A stretch of 64,000 nucleotides of DNA. It comes from Hirundichthys speculiger. Lineage: Eukaryota; Chordata; Actinopteri; Beloniformes; Exocoetidae. Where the stretch lies: positions 558,001-622,000 of the forward strand of contig JAGFBZ010000178.1 of assembly GCA_018398805.1 (NCBI GenBank). The letters are read 5' to 3'. Both the position numbers and the translations under genes were made by a program. A model generated the notes under the pieces. It did not search any database. It had not been told where the DNA came from and saw nothing but the letters and a program-made list of their open reading frames with translations. Position 1 is the stretch's first letter. The number at the start of each line of letters is the position of its first letter. This document shows, piece by piece, positions 56,101 through 64,000 of the stretch.

Positions 56101-57889
56101 GAGGACACCTGTGGCACACCGGCGCTGCTCACCTCTGCTCATTTTTACCAACAGACGGCCTGTAACTGGATCAGCACTCGCTCTCCAAACCTCATGGAGG
56201 CATTGTGGAGTCAGAGCAGTGAACGACACAACTGGTTTGTTATATTGGTGTGCTCCGCTGCGCCAGCACACAGTTGCTCTGCTGTTTAACTGCCTCCTAA
56301 CCTTACGACCTAAACTACAAAATGCAGCAAACACAGCAAACACAGCGGTCCACTCTGAACGGGCCGCCACGTTCAAATTAGAGATGCAAAAGGAAAAATT
56401 CATTCACTTAACTACAGTCAAGTTTTGAAAGAAAACTTCAAAGCGATATCAGCAGATATGAGGATGCTCTGCTGGTTCTTCTCTTTCTCTCTCTGTGCTC
56501 TTTCCAAGCTTTTTTGATTTGGAAGTCTATGTTGGTTTTTTTTTAATGTTTTTCTCTTTGCCCCCAGTGAACTGCATTTTTCTTTTTTCTCTTCTGGCTG
56601 CAGTACTACGCCATCAATCATAAATCCAACACTACTGTTAACATGTCATGAATCTACTGCCTGTTAACTAAGACACACAGAGAAAACAACAGCGTGGTAT
56701 CATTCACTCTGTCTTTTTGGAAACTGAAGCCCAATTTTCGCTTCACTTTAATCTTTTGGTGTCTTCTGGTTTATGCTCAGAAATCAGGTCGTCTAGCATG
56801 TGTGACGCAGATAACGCAGATATGCCCCCCCACCCTCCGCAGACACTCTGGTGCACCTCCCTGAAATTGTAGGTGACCGCAGACAGTGCCGCATAGTGTC
56901 GCAAGGAGGAGAGAAAGGAGGCCTCTGATTGGTCAATTCTACATCTGCTCTACACGACGTGTATTTCCGGCTTGCTACCTTACAGGCTTGTTTTGTTTGT
57001 ATGAACCGCCATACCGAATGCCATGCCAACATTCCTCACCGAGACGAGGATAAGGTTGTGTTGTGGCGTGGAATAACATAGCGCAGACCGCGCTTCCAAA
57101 TTGGACATAAATCAAAAATAACCGTGGCATACCCACGACAAGCTAACTGTGACACATTGCTGCAACAGTATACACAGCCCTTAAGACCTTGGAGAGAAGA
57201 GAGAGAGAGAAAAAAGACCAACTACTCTGTTGACAGTGAAGCTATTTTATGTAATTGAAGCTTAAAAAAGGAAAAAACTATTAGTAGATGTAATAATATG
57301 AAGGCAGCCACTTTGACTAACTGATTTAAAAACCATTTCAGCATTCACTGTTGCACTCGGCAGGTCTCTTGGTCACTGGACCACAGGAGTGACACTGACA
57401 ATTTCATCCAACATCTCATTTCACTCAATTGAAATACAGATAAGGATGGAGCAGATGTTTTTCCTTTTTTGCAAGGAGCAGCAGTATAATTCTTCTGCTG
57501 TGGCACGAGCTGCAGTGAAAGGATATAATCAGTGCTGCTTTCCAAGAGGTGGAGCACAAGTGGGAAAAAAAGCCAAACCCAGTTCTGATGGAATAAACTC
57601 ACGGGTTTGTTTGAATCTGAACAACATGACATCGACCTTGCTTCTCTGAGCCATTCACACAGGACTGTTCTCAAGAGTGATGAATTCAAGTGACAGAAAA
57701 GATTCCTTCTTTCAGAAAGAGTAAAGATGGAGTAAAAAAATGCAGCTTTGAAAGCCATGAACGTGCATGTGTGTGGCTCCAACCTCTCTGCGTGATGCTT
57801 CGGCTCTGCCTCCTTACGCGAGCGTTTCTCAGGAACCTCCACTGGCGCTCCATCCTCACCTGACTCTCCAGATCATGTTCCTCTGGGAT
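22005..57889 (-). CDS. rptor: rptor, C-terminal 361 residues including the WD40 propeller, ten exons
   Basis: Raptor is the scaffold of mTOR complex 1; it presents substrates to the kinase and binds Rag GTPases on lysosomes. Ten minus-strand exons (57784-57889, 53000-53114, 52779-52903, 51869-51970, 34190-34296, 28599-28726, 26316-26402, 26107-26223, 25762-25891, 22005-22073) join in phase to 1086 nt: 361 codons plus a stop. The product runs from IPEEHDLESQ to SAEKRLR and follows vertebrate Raptor nearly residue for residue, covering the end of the acidic/Ser-rich linker and the seven-bladed WD40 domain. All splice sites are GT/AG. The HEAT repeats and the N-terminal conserved caspase-like domain are encoded beyond the right edge. 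Introns range from 92 bp to 17.6 kb and hold most of the window's transposons. No lesion is seen. Confidence 0.98.
22205..23815 (+). mobile_element. degraded Tc1-like element split by a LINE fragment
   Basis: The plus strand holds diverged pieces of a Tc1-type transposase: CCACATCTGAACATGATCCA near 22708, a frame with KETFMLKGIYRFW (22890-22940), and PCMFQEDRRQTGYCI (catalytic region). The downstream end resumes at about 23630 (TWKTFLKYQ, then DRFAPLLKERSYTAVNIAVT) and stops near 23815. About 0.5 kb between 23090 and 23620 is foreign. It sits in the last rptor intron. Confidence 0.6.
23090..23320 (-). mobile_element. LINE fragment, APE endonuclease region
   Basis: The minus strand reads EDTGHKKTSRSG, then VQVTVKEHLCTPDVELLA, the conserved block seen also at 3250-3450 on the plus strand. 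It lies inside the Tc1-like element at 22205-23815 and is therefore probably the younger insertion. Confidence 0.55.
23816..25761. other. rptor: rptor intron, unassigned
   Basis: Part of the 3.7 kb last intron. Several chance ORFs of 65-166 codons lack recognisable domains. G-rich tracts lie near 24080 and 24200. Confidence 0.4.
25762..25891 (-). CDS. rptor: rptor exon: WD40 blade
   Basis: 130 nt, phase 2 to 0. It encodes GSMNQFIAVYNANGDVISNI, then YYDGFMGQRIGAISCLAFHP, and YW at the donor GTAAAA. Confidence 0.97.
26107..26223 (-). CDS. rptor: rptor exon: WD40 blade
   Basis: 117 nt, phase 2 to 2. It encodes VNGDVRFFEPRTPDSINVLQ and GLTALDIHPQANLFAC. A 92-bp intron separates it from the previous exon. 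Confidence 0.97.
26316..26402 (-). CDS. rptor: rptor exon: WD40 blade
   Basis: 87 nt, phase 2 to 2. It encodes CRVMTYREHGAWVVKAHLQK (Cys split) and DGHIISVS. The EHxAWV core is typical of a WD40 inner strand. Confidence 0.97.
27590..27900 (+). mobile_element. L2-like LINE remnant
   Basis: Plus-strand reading IQNAASRILAGFTRRDRCSP followed by AFASNT matches the IQNAAARVxTGxRKRDHxSPxLAS block of the element at 3655, with several lesions. It has no clear 3' tail. Flanking intron 26403-27590 and 27900-28598 shows nothing else beyond a G run at 28307-28319. Confidence 0.6.
28599..28726 (-). CDS. rptor: rptor exon: WD40 blade
   Basis: 128 nt, phase 0 to 2. It encodes DIPTGADSCVTSLSCDSQRS, then AGLGDGSVRVFDRRMGPNE. 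Acceptor TGTGTACCAG, donor GTAAAG. Confidence 0.97.
28727..29839. other. rptor: rptor intron, unassigned
   Basis: No recognised repeat or exon. Includes CA repeats next to the exon (28735-28755). Confidence 0.35.
29840..31440 (-). mobile_element. LINE 3' part with restriction-like endonuclease, hosting a nested hAT
   Basis: On the minus strand, the frame from 30291 to 29851 (146 codons) is open: SLRPDIAVWSAAFLIELTVP, HKKAKYSELTGEW and YPVEVGCRGFM. RPD...ELTVP...KxxKY is the catalytic arrangement of the restriction-like endonuclease at the C-terminus of R2/R4/NeSL-group LINEs, which nick a chosen DNA target. Upstream pieces (30600-30292) show ARLSFLIRSTYDTLPCPQNL and, in another frame, KLAEVLEECRQG, with stops and frame changes. 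The reading SDVWKIPQ is cut by the hAT element at 30623-31415 and resumes at about 31424-31440. Confidence 0.8.
30623..31415 (+). mobile_element. hAT element (AACTAAAA-rich ends) with 8-bp target duplication
   Basis: The left end CAAGGTTATTATC and right end ATTATAACCCTG are inverted relatives. The flanks are CCACACAC (30615-30622) and CCACACAT (31416-31423), 7 of 8 identical. Both ends are rich in AAAACTAA words. The interior reads TMCGILLKGKNPTNLK, then SFHKKANQDYLDKLPSS (30870-30985), a BED zinc-finger remnant as in hAT transposases; one expected His in the finger is Asn. It lies within a LINE in an rptor intron. Confidence 0.85.
31441..32251. other. rptor: rptor intron, unassigned
   Basis: No coding or repeat assignment. 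It may contain more of the LINE interrupted at 30623. Confidence 0.3.
32252..32426. mobile_element. 175-bp GC-rich hAT-type MITE with perfect 8-bp target duplication
   Basis: The ends are CTGGGGCGCCG and CGGCGCCCCTG. TCTGATGT occurs immediately on both sides (32244-32251 and 32427-32434), an exact 8-bp duplication as made by hAT transposases. The interior is rich in GGGGCCC words and is non-coding. Confidence 0.88.
32868..34016 (+). mobile_element. hAT family A, copy 2, complete with target duplication
   Basis: The ends are TAGGGCTGGGCAA and TTGCCCAGCCCTA. CTAAGAAC flanks both sides (32860-32867 and 34017-34024), a perfect 8-bp target duplication. Length is 1149 bp. No transposase frame, so it is non-autonomous. 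Subterminal GATTAAT/GTTAACGC repeats are present. It lies in the rptor intron between 28726 and 34190. Confidence 0.93.
34190..34296 (-). CDS. rptor: rptor exon: WD40 blade
   Basis: 107 nt, phase 1 to 0. It encodes GAGMVVDWEQETGLLMTSGD and IWDTDREMKVQ. Acceptor TGTGTTGCAG, donor GTACTT. The IWDTDRE block is the WD signature of this blade. Confidence 0.97.
34297..35300. other. rptor: start of the 17.6 kb rptor intron
   Basis: Unassigned apart from homopolymer runs (T at 34407-34422, A at 34728-34741, G at 34948-34960). Confidence 0.4.
35302..35644. repeat. TA/CA microsatellite block containing a duplicated hAT-A terminus
   Basis: Long TA and CA runs enclose 35437-35513, which repeats the first ~75 bp of the hAT-A copy that starts at 35645 (TAGAGCTGGGCARCGATTAC onward). 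Between them, GTATGTATGTGTATGTATAT and its approximate reverse complement (ATACATACACATACAC) flank a TA run, giving a near-palindrome at about 35515-35601. Confidence 0.9.
35645..36645 (+). mobile_element. hAT family A, copy 3
   Basis: It runs from TAGAGCTGGGCAACGATTAC to GTTAACTTGCCCAGCCCTA. It is colinear with copy 2, with small deletions. It stands in TA-rich sequence, so its target duplication cannot be read with certainty. Confidence 0.92.
36646..46021. other. rptor: 17.6 kb rptor intron, unassigned middle part
   Basis: I recognise no exon, no RNA gene and no transposon family in this 9.4 kb. Simple repeats: (GA)n 38090-38130 followed by (CAT)n to 38154; A run 38872-38893; (TG)n 39878-39900 with (GGT)n to about 39912; T run 42679-42696. 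Short reading frames of 60-121 codons look like chance. Confidence 0.45.
38669..38703. promoter_or_regulatory. E-box and palindromic CRE in a GC-rich intronic patch
   Basis: CACGTG (38669-38674) and TGACGTCA (38696-38703) lie 21 bp apart in a CpG-containing patch (38635-38790) within AT-richer intron. This could be an intronic enhancer or internal promoter; there is no further support. Confidence 0.25.
46024..46747. mobile_element. Tc1/mariner-type MITE with TA flanks, carrying a nested insertion
   Basis: CAATGGTACCTCTACTCACG at the left and AGAGGTACCACTG at the right are inverted repeats, flanked by TA (46022-46023 and 46748-46749). Inside each end CTCTACATATGAAA...TCAGGTTATGAAA (left) and CTCTACTTAAGAAATTTTCA with GGTTACGAAA (right) occur in the same direction, a subterminal direct repeat. 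It is non-coding. Confidence 0.75.
46340..46566. mobile_element. nested CCTCCGCCAAGGAGG-type element
   Basis: It starts ATTACCTCCGCCAAGGAGGT and ends GGTGGAGGTCTGCGTCCTCC. The start and end words belong to a short interspersed family I know from many fish and marine genomes, whose class I cannot name with certainty. It lies wholly inside the MITE at 46024-46747. Confidence 0.6.
46750..50425. other. rptor: 17.6 kb rptor intron, unassigned
   Basis: No coding or repeat family recognised. A CT/GA-rich stretch lies at 47320-47350 and A runs near 47730 and 48590-48611. Confidence 0.4.
50426..50840. mobile_element. hAT-like MITE with CGATAT-rich ends
   Basis: The ends are TAGAGCTGAGCGATT and TCGCTACAGCCCTA, with many ATCGATAT words in both subterminal regions. 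The flanks ATACTTAT and ATACTGGT match at 6 of 8 positions, a possible worn target duplication. Confidence 0.65.
50841..51868. other. rptor: 17.6 kb rptor intron, end part
   Basis: Unassigned AT-rich sequence up to the WD40 exon at 51869. The short intron 51971-52778 that follows is equally featureless. Confidence 0.4.
51869..51970 (-). CDS. rptor: rptor exon: WD40 blade
   Basis: 102 nt, phase 1 to 1. It encodes DDGALRIWKNFADQKNPEM and TAWQGLSDMLPTTR. The loop reads ADQKNPEM, one residue shorter than the human form I recall (ADLEKNPEM). The 17.6 kb intron follows. Confidence 0.97.
52779..52903 (-). CDS. rptor: rptor exon: WD40 blade
   Basis: 125 nt, phase 2 to 1. It encodes CFWDWEKGERLDYFYNGNPR (Cys split across the junction) and MEYLNGHDCSLLLTAT. 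A 96-bp intron separates it from the upstream exon. Confidence 0.97.
53000..53114 (-). CDS. rptor: rptor exon: WD40 start
   Basis: 115 nt, phase 1 to 2. It encodes GISRLDDQIFINRNPGVPSV, then KFHPFNTCIAVADKDSI, the first blade of the propeller. The acceptor is GCGTTACAG. The donor GTCAGC is weak but gives the exact phase needed to form the Cys of the next exon. Confidence 0.97.
53115..54115. other. rptor: rptor intron, unassigned
   Basis: No exon or repeat recognised. The 100-codon frames on both strands near 53371-53680 overlap each other and lack any domain. Confidence 0.4.
54120..54803 (-). mobile_element. Sleeping-Beauty-type Tc1 element, 5' half with IR/DR arm
   Basis: In minus-strand order: an outer direct repeat at 54801-54775 (AGTTGAAACCAGAGGTTTAC, ATACACT), an inner direct repeat at 54597-54567 (AAAGTCAGATGTTTACATAA), then GATGTCATGGCTTTGGAAGC and the start of a transposase gene with RDERPLVNVCINPRTKAKLL and VKML near 54240-54140. 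The two DRs about 200 bp apart are the IR/DR hallmark of the salmonid/zebrafish Tc1 group. The gene is frameshifted and the element is cut off at about 54120, before the catalytic domain. Confidence 0.85.
54804..57783. other. rptor: rptor intron, unassigned
   Basis: No exon or repeat family recognised. It contains an interrupted (TG)n at about 55806-55850 and a CT-rich patch at 55440-55520. Reading frames at 55999-56403 and 56111-56428 mirror each other and look spurious. Confidence 0.4.
57784..57889 (-). CDS. rptor: rptor exon: linker before WD40 domain
   Basis: 106 nt, phase 0 in, phase 1 out. It encodes IPEEHDLESQVRMERQ and RFLRNARVRRQ up to ITQR. Acceptor CCGTCTCAG, donor GTTGGAG. This basic stretch sits just before the WD40 ring. 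It is the most 5' rptor exon found here; the preceding exon (ending in VMK in the family) is not in 57890-64000. Confidence 0.96.
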
Positions 57890-58840
57890 CTGAGACGGTG
57901 AACGGAGGAAAACACAGAGATTTAGCTGAGACCAGACTGATGCATCCACCAGTGAATATACAGTCATAGTCAAAAAAAAAAAGAAAGAACATTTTCCAAG
58001 TGGGGACTTGAAACAGACCTTTCATTATGTGTTTAAATCAGACATCATGTACACCTGCATTTCTCAAATATTTTAAAATGTGCATCGTTCACACAAAATA
58101 TTACTTTTAAGAGCTCGCTGTGGAATCTGAAATGGCACTTTGACTCAAATGAAAATTTCTCACAAGGCAAAAAAGAAAATTGAAAGAAAAAACATTAGCA
58201 TGGGCATGTCATTATCTTGGTAACTGCATTTTGGGGTTTTACAAAAGCAGAGGTTAGTTCGCTGATCTGCAGTATCCAGGTGGGAACTGTAGCTGTAGGT
58301 GTAGCTGAGCTTTAGCTGAGTTTGGGACAGCCGCCCTGATGTCATCCTGCAGGACATTTTGGTCAACTTTCCCTCATGGATGGGATGTGCTCCCAAGTCC
58401 TGAGGTAGAGCAGCCCAGCTCGATGCTTCCTCCACCACACTAGACCAACAGATGTTGATGCTGATGAGCTGTGTCCTTTTGTGTCACATGCAGTGCTGAG
58501 TGTTCTTCCTCAACAGCTCGGCTTTTGTTTCATTTTTTCCACAAAAAACGTTTTTCAACTATTAACTTTATAAACGTCTGGCATGCTTCAATATATTCTG
58601 TTGTGGTTTTGGAGAGCAGAGTTTTCCTCTGGTGGTCTACCATAAACACTTTACGTGTTCAGTGATTATGTACGAAACACTCATGAAAAGAGATGTTTGA
58701 TCTGCCAGTCCCACTGATCTGGGTTAGCTCGAGAACTAAACTGTCTCCAGCAGAAACTGATGGATGTCTAAATCAACATCCATGTGCAGGCCAGCTCGTC
58801 TTCATAATACGTCTTCAGATGTCTTTTTTTTTTGCAAGGC
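57890..58840. other. rptor: rptor intron, unassigned
   Basis: Upstream side of the first rptor exon in view. No further rptor exon is found here or up to 64000. Confidence 0.4.
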
Positions 58841-58844
58841 AAAG

Positions 58845-59596
58845 CTCACATCAGTAACAACTTGGCAGTTGGTTACAAATAACCTTGTTCCTATTGAATC
58901 GTCCCCTGGGAGAACTTTAAAATGAAAATGTACATGTTAAAGTTCTGTAACTTTATCAATCTGTAATTATCAGTGTATCATTTTTTTTCCCCCATTTTCG
59001 ATTGTCAATCAAAAATTTAAAAAAATTAAATTTAAATTTTCCCATTTTTTAAACTAACACAAAAAAATTCCTGTTTTTTTTATATTTCAATTTTAGCGAA
59101 ACAGGCCACGGGACTGAATTTGTTTTTAATATTTTATTGTCTGGTTTACGTGACCCAGAAATAGCTTTGTTTTTATAATCAAGGAATAGACTTTCTGTGT
59201 TATTACACATCTGTGCCACTAGATGGAGCCGCACTGAATTAACCAGCTAGAGAACAGCAGGACAGTGAACACATGGAGCAGATCTGATGATAAGTGGAGG
59301 AATGACGCGAACGAACAAAGGGGTTTGAAAGCTTTTTTTCAGACAGAATTGTTAATATTACTACCTGAGTTGCTAACTGAACTGTAAAGTTCACTGATTT
59401 TTACTGTTCTCTATGTCTGTTTAAACTTTTCCGCAAGTTTACCTGCGAATTATCTTCTGGTTCCACAGCAGCCAGTAACAGACATTTCAAAACAAAAGCA
59501 CGTGAGCAACATGCGTTAACGCGCTATCAAATAAATGTCGCCGTTAATAAATTAATGCGTTAACGTGATAATAATGCGTTAACTTGCCCAGCCCTA
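58845..59596 (+). mobile_element. hAT family A, copy 4 (5'-truncated)
   Basis: It joins the family at the TTACAAATAACCTTGTT region and runs to GTTAACTTGCCCAGCCCTA at 59596. The first ~0.4 kb seen in copy 2 is absent. Interior words such as CACTAGATGGAGCCGCACTG are shared with copies 2 and 3. Confidence 0.88.
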
Positions 59597-60544
59597 GTTT
59601 TTATCATTATTGTGATTTAGATTCAGCCAATGCAGAAAATGAGATCATTCCAAGGGGTTCACATAATATCTTGCCACGGAGGTCTGATGTTCGGGGTCAG
59701 GCAGAGGCCTCTGCAGCCCACCACTGCAGCTGGCAGGGTTACACATGACGAATGTCGTCTTTTACATGAGAAGGTGTTCAGTTCAAACTCTTTACCCACC
59801 GTGTTGAAGTATCCAGTGGAAGAATCTGGCTCCGTTTCAGCAGCTCAGCTACATCTCCCCGCAACTCAAACTCAAAACGACCGTCGCTGCGACAGTCTGA
59901 GTCGACGCTCGTGGGGCAACTGAGAAAATGAGTCGATGCATCATGTTCGCCTGACGTAATCACATCCGTGTGATGTGGACAATATGAATGTGGACAATAT
60001 GTGACAATATGAAAAGCTTATGAACTTCAATAAGTCTTTTGTTCAAAAAAAACAAAACAAAACAGAATTTGTGCTGACTTTAAGTGAACAAAATAACTCG
60101 ATTTTACCAGTGAATGAAGTATTCAGTTTAATATCCAGTAGATGTGCAGGATGCCAGCTGAATCTATGAAGGTAATCTATTAAAAACACGTTATTGTGAA
60201 TAAACAGATCAGGGAAGCTTTGTGTGGAGCCAGTGTGCTTATTTAGCACATCTGCGCAGCGAGGCCTCCTGTGCTCTCTGAAGCCCCCGGAAACAGTTTC
60301 AGTGCCACGTCACCACGTCACCACTGTGTGTCAGTACTGTCCTGCAAGGCCTTCATCCTCTGAAAGTATCAGGAAGTGCAGACGCTCTGTGTGTGTGTGT
60401 GTGTGTGTGTGTGGCCTGCATCTGAGTCAGGTATACCTGTAATTCACTGACAGCGTCTCCGGGGACTTTATAGATTCTGACAGTGAGAGGAGGCAGATTT
60501 AGTGGTGACAACGATAATAATAATAATGATAATAACTGCACAAC
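59597..60544. other. rptor intron or 5' region, unassigned
   Basis: No exon recognised. A (TG)n tract of 26 bp lies at 60388-60413 and an AAT-rich tract at 60513-60536. Confidence 0.4.
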
Positions 60545-61398
60545 TAGAGCTGTCAAACTGAACGTATTAACTTTCGATTAACACAAAATGATTTTAACGG
60601 CACTAATTTTTATATCGCGCGATTAACGCAAGCCTCAGCCTGGGTTGATCAAACTATATCACACTGTGTGAATATAGCCGTTAATGTACAATAGCAGAAG
60701 GGAGAGTAGGTGTTGCCTCCAGGCTACATGAGTCTCAGGCCCCTCCGTAGTTTGACAAAACAGGAAGCCATGCACTGACGTCCATGCAGAGAGACATAAA
60801 CAAACCTCTGTGAGCAGTAGCTCGGATAAAATGGATTTAAAAAAAGACCCTATTCTGAATGGTAGGTTCAGCTTCAAAACCTTGCCAGATGGCTCGACGA
60901 GTCATTTGTGCTTACTTTCGATGTGAATTTAGTTACCACCGAAGTACAACTACTCTCAAGTATCACTTGTCGGCAAAACACAGCGCAGATGCAGAGAGTC
61001 CTGCACCCCCTCGTTTCAAGCAAACCACACTAACGGATGGGTGGTGGTACGAGCCGCAAACTTACAACAGTGATTTTCAACAGCGAGTTATTTTGTGCAT
61101 CAGTCTTGTGTAAAGGTCATCCTAGCTGCTTAAAAATGGGGATGAATAGTTCAGTTTGCAGTTTGCACATGTTTATGGACAATGGATTTGACATTGTAGC
61201 AATAAACATGCGTTATTTTGCATACTGCAAGCATTTGTGTACTCTCATATTAATAAGAGTATTACAACTTGAAAAATATCTGTTTAAGGCAGATTTAGAA
61301 CAGATGAAAATATGTGATTAATTTGAGATTAATCATGATTAACTATTGACAATCATGCAATTATTCTGATTAATTATTTTGAGAGATTGACAGCCCTA
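60545..61398 (+). mobile_element. hAT element with BED zinc-finger remnant
   Basis: The ends are TAGAGCTGTCAAACTG and GATTGACAGCCCTA, with ATTAA-rich subterminal blocks. The interior carries the start of a transposase gene: MDLKKDPILNGRFSFKTLPD at 60831-60890, then in another frame RVICAYFRCEFSYHRSTTTL, KYHLSAKHSADAES (60896-61000), a C2H2 BED finger with Cys-x4-Cys and His-x4-His. The rest of the transposase is missing, so the element is non-autonomous, with a frame change near 60890. Confidence 0.85.
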
Positions 61399-62290
61399 AT
61401 AATAACATAAATAAACCAGCACGTGTTTGCCAAGATAATAATGTGGTTTTCTGATAAAGGGAGCTTAAGTACACCATCCAGGTATTTTCCTGCTGACGGT
61501 TTTTGCATGGTGGTTGTATATTGAATACTTCTTTTTGGTTTAAAAAAATAAAATAATGCACGTCCTAACGAAACCAGCTCAAACTGGAACCAGCTCTTGG
61601 TTTTGCTTCTGTGGCCAGAAACATACTCTTGACCTGCACGTCCTGCAGGCTGTGCAAATGTCTCATCTTTTCCGCCGGCGTCTGGCTCTGAGCTCCTCCT
61701 CAAGCTGAGGAACATCTCCGAGCAGACGCTTCGCTCGCGTCACGTGCTGCTGACACTGATAACCTGCGTGCACACTTTGAGATTGGCGGAGCTTTGTAAT
61801 CGAGAAGACTTATGGCACCACTCACCATTTCTGTCAGCACAGCATTTAGATTTTTCTGCTTTCACTCACTCTCCCCATCCAGTCACCTCTCTGCTTTTCA
61901 TCAGCTTTTTTTTTCTTTTTCTTGCACTTTCATGCTCCGTCTTCCTTTCATCTTGTTCATCCCGACGCTGTGTTCTTTAGACTGGGATTTACTTCACTTT
62001 CAACACCTGTTTTCCCTCCTCGCCCACACTCCACTGCCTCCTCTATCCATGTCTGCTCTTTTCAAATATTTCACTTTCATCATCTCCTAACTTTTTCTTT
62101 GTGTGCCTCATCTTTCACACTCACCGTCCCCCTTCTTTTCCCCTCAAACAGCTTATGTGCATTGTAAATATTTTATTCTATTTTTGCACAAATGCTTTTC
62201 CAAAACCGTATTTGCATCCCACTTTTCAAACTTTCTCCTTCTCCTCTACTTGACCCTTGCACTTCACTTTATAATCGTCTCCTTTCAACA
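61399..62290. other. unassigned, pyrimidine-rich part
   Basis: 61740-62170 is strongly CT-rich on the plus strand, which keeps several overlapping frames open by chance. No gene recognised. Confidence 0.4.
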
Positions 62291-62299
62291 GTCTACTAA

Positions 62300-62420
62300 C
62301 ACCTCTTGTCCTGCTTCTTTGAAACGACACTCGTTCATCAGTTCTGTCTTATTAGATTTTGAAGCAGTATCTTATATTGTGGATCATGACTGGTGTCTAG
62401 AAAGACTTGGATGGTTATGA
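62300..62420 (+). mobile_element. LINE reverse-transcriptase remnant
   Basis: The frame reads RHSFISSVLLDFEAVSYIVD then HDWCLERLGWL, a worn version of the LLDLSAAFDTVDHDILLxRLE motif of L2/Rex1-type reverse transcriptases. Confidence 0.5.
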
Positions 62421-63610
62421 TATGGCTCAGATTACTATTAGAAGCTTAGATTACATAGTCAGAACCTAAAGGATCAATCGTTATGTCTTTCTTCAATCTG
62501 ACCTTGTTTAGCTCTTTAAAGATACACACCATATTTCCTCTAATAAACGCTCCCTCCCTAATAACGGCGCCTCCACGAACCTCTTCCTATCAACTTGAAC
62601 TTTCCCAGCAAATGCTCGTCACTTTTCTCAGCAACCTCAACAACTATCAGATGAAAAGATGGTGTGTCCAACTGCTTCTTAGACGACGTCTTTGCAGCTG
62701 TTGTGCATCTCTAAGTGATTTGTTATGATCATGTTTTAGCGTGACGTCACCACACGTGCTGGAGCCAACCGTGAAAAGCGTACCATAAACGTACTTATTA
62801 ATGATTTTACTGTCATCAGAAGCAGTGAAAAAAAAATCATTGTAGCTCAATAATAATATAAAACCACTGTGGATTTTAATCTGCAAGAATTTCTAAACGA
62901 TATAACAGCAATATTTGGAATTTTGGGGGTCAAAATAGACGTCTCCTGGTGGTGATTATTGGAAATAATACGTCCTTTACTGAAGAATGGATCTTATTTT
63001 AAATACGAAATGAAAAAAAAGTCCAAAATAATTTCTTCGAGTCTTGATGAAATGTCTCTAACATTCTTTAGTCAAAATATCGAGAAGCAAGGCGGACTAC
63101 AGGCCTGAGTCTGGTTTTTTCTGTCAGGACAAATGGACCAAAATTCCAGAAAACAACTGCGAGAAGCTTGTAGGAAAAAAACCCAAAACATTTGACCCGA
63201 GTCCGCAGAAATGTAAATGTCTGGCTTTGATGAAAGTTTTCTCTCATTACTGATCCAGTGTTCAGCCTCTTTGTACTGCAGCAGCAGCAGCTCGGTGCAG
63301 TTAAAGACGCAGACGCTGGGTGACGCTACTCTGATCTCTGATCTGGGTCTGTGATGTCACTGGATCCTCCACATCTGAATCACTCATTGAATAACATCAC
63401 CAGGTTGTCAAAACAAAAAAAAAAAGTAACAGGGTGGTGAGTGTATTTTAAAGTTTTGGAGTTAGCAGTCGGTTCAGACATCCAAACGCATATTTTCAAA
63501 CACTTAAAAATAACGTGTCCCCTTTAAATTTTGGCGCCTGTACCATAACTAACAAAACATTCAGGTACGAGCAAGATTTAATAAATTCAATCCTGATGTT
63601 TTTTCTTCCA
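62421..63610. other. unassigned AT-rich sequence
   Basis: No coding signal, RNA gene or repeat family recognised. Confidence 0.4.
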
Positions 63611-63614
63611 GAGT

Positions 63615-63720
63615 AAGTTACTGTAACACACTTCTTCCTGGTCTTTCTTTTACACTTCAGATGTCAGCAGGAGCCTCAGAGAGAACTCATCACTTCCAGT
63701 TTTACATCCTTACAGTAATT
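63615..63720 (+). mobile_element. LINE reverse-transcriptase remnant
   Basis: The reading SRVSYCNTLLPGLSFTLQ resembles the TRLDYCNALLSGLP block of L2/Rex1 reverse transcriptases. It may belong to the same element as 62300-62420. What follows to 64000 I cannot place. Confidence 0.4.
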
Positions 63721-64000
63721 TCAGGCCCTTCTTATTGTCTCTGAGTCAGCCAGCAGTCTGGGCAGGAATTCTGCTGTAGATTCTGGGAATGAGCCTCGGA
63801 GGCATTTCAGATCTCCAGGGACTGGTCCGCTAATGGCGCTAAAGGTGAGTCGAGCAGCGGGACCAAATCTGCTCCAGCTGCAGCTGCATTTAAAACTGGG
63901 ATTAAGGCAGCTGGTTTGTTTCCATGAATTGAAGAAAAAACAAAAACAGGTGAAAGCTGATTCATTTGCAGCTCTCACCTTCTTCTTTCACTTCAATTCA

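Noticed and set aside
57345..57842. 165-codon minus-strand frame overlapping an rptor exon
   Set aside because: It reads the exon in the wrong frame and continues into intron.
59778..59963. Possible coding exon on the minus strand (RSDGRFEFELRGDVAELL)
   Set aside because: No homology recognised and no convincing flanking splice pair in phase with rptor.
61560..61715. Possible upstream rptor exon (minus frame LSLRRSSEPDAGGKDETF)
   Set aside because: No resemblance to the known Raptor sequence before IPEEHDLES and no matching splice sites.

Overview
This is a 64 kb piece of a vertebrate nuclear genome, almost certainly a ray-finned (teleost) fish. Two vertebrate genes are split into short exons with GT/AG junctions. 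The introns and spacers carry fish-type repeats: L2/Rex1-like LINEs, an LINE with a restriction-like endonuclease, Tc1/mariner copies including one of Sleeping-Beauty type, several hAT families with 8-bp target duplications, a tRNA-derived SINE, and long TA/CA microsatellites. There are no operons, CRISPR arrays, rRNA genes or functional tRNA genes.

Both genes lie on the minus strand. Left part (1409-12776): the 5' half of a pecam1-like gene for an endothelial/leukocyte adhesion receptor. I resolve a 43-nt signal-peptide exon (12734-12776) and four Ig-domain exons (D1 4885-5193, D2 2810-3089, D3 2462-2734, D4 1409-1681). Every junction is phase 1. D2 carries one nucleotide too many and a frame change, which either breaks this copy or is a sequence error. 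The domain 5/6, membrane and cytoplasmic exons must lie left of the window. A GATA and an ETS motif sit just upstream of the signal-peptide exon.

Middle (about 13-22 kb): a spacer without a recognisable gene, holding a tRNA-SINE, a hAT copy, a 1.23 kb Tc1-like element and degraded repeats.

Right part (22005-57889): the last ten coding exons of rptor (Raptor, the mTORC1 scaffold), 1086 coding nt for 361 residues, covering the end of the linker and the whole C-terminal WD40 propeller to the stop codon. All exon phases join without error. The longest intron is 17.6 kb (34297-51868). The 5' two thirds of rptor lies right of the window; 57890-64000 is intron or repeat.

The two genes are neighbours, not a functional unit. 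I found no convincing unknown biological system. The unusual material is transposon architecture (nested insertions with intact target duplications, a duplicated hAT terminus within a palindromic microsatellite, a palindrome-bearing element at 9.5-10.7 kb) and the pecam1 D2 frameshift.
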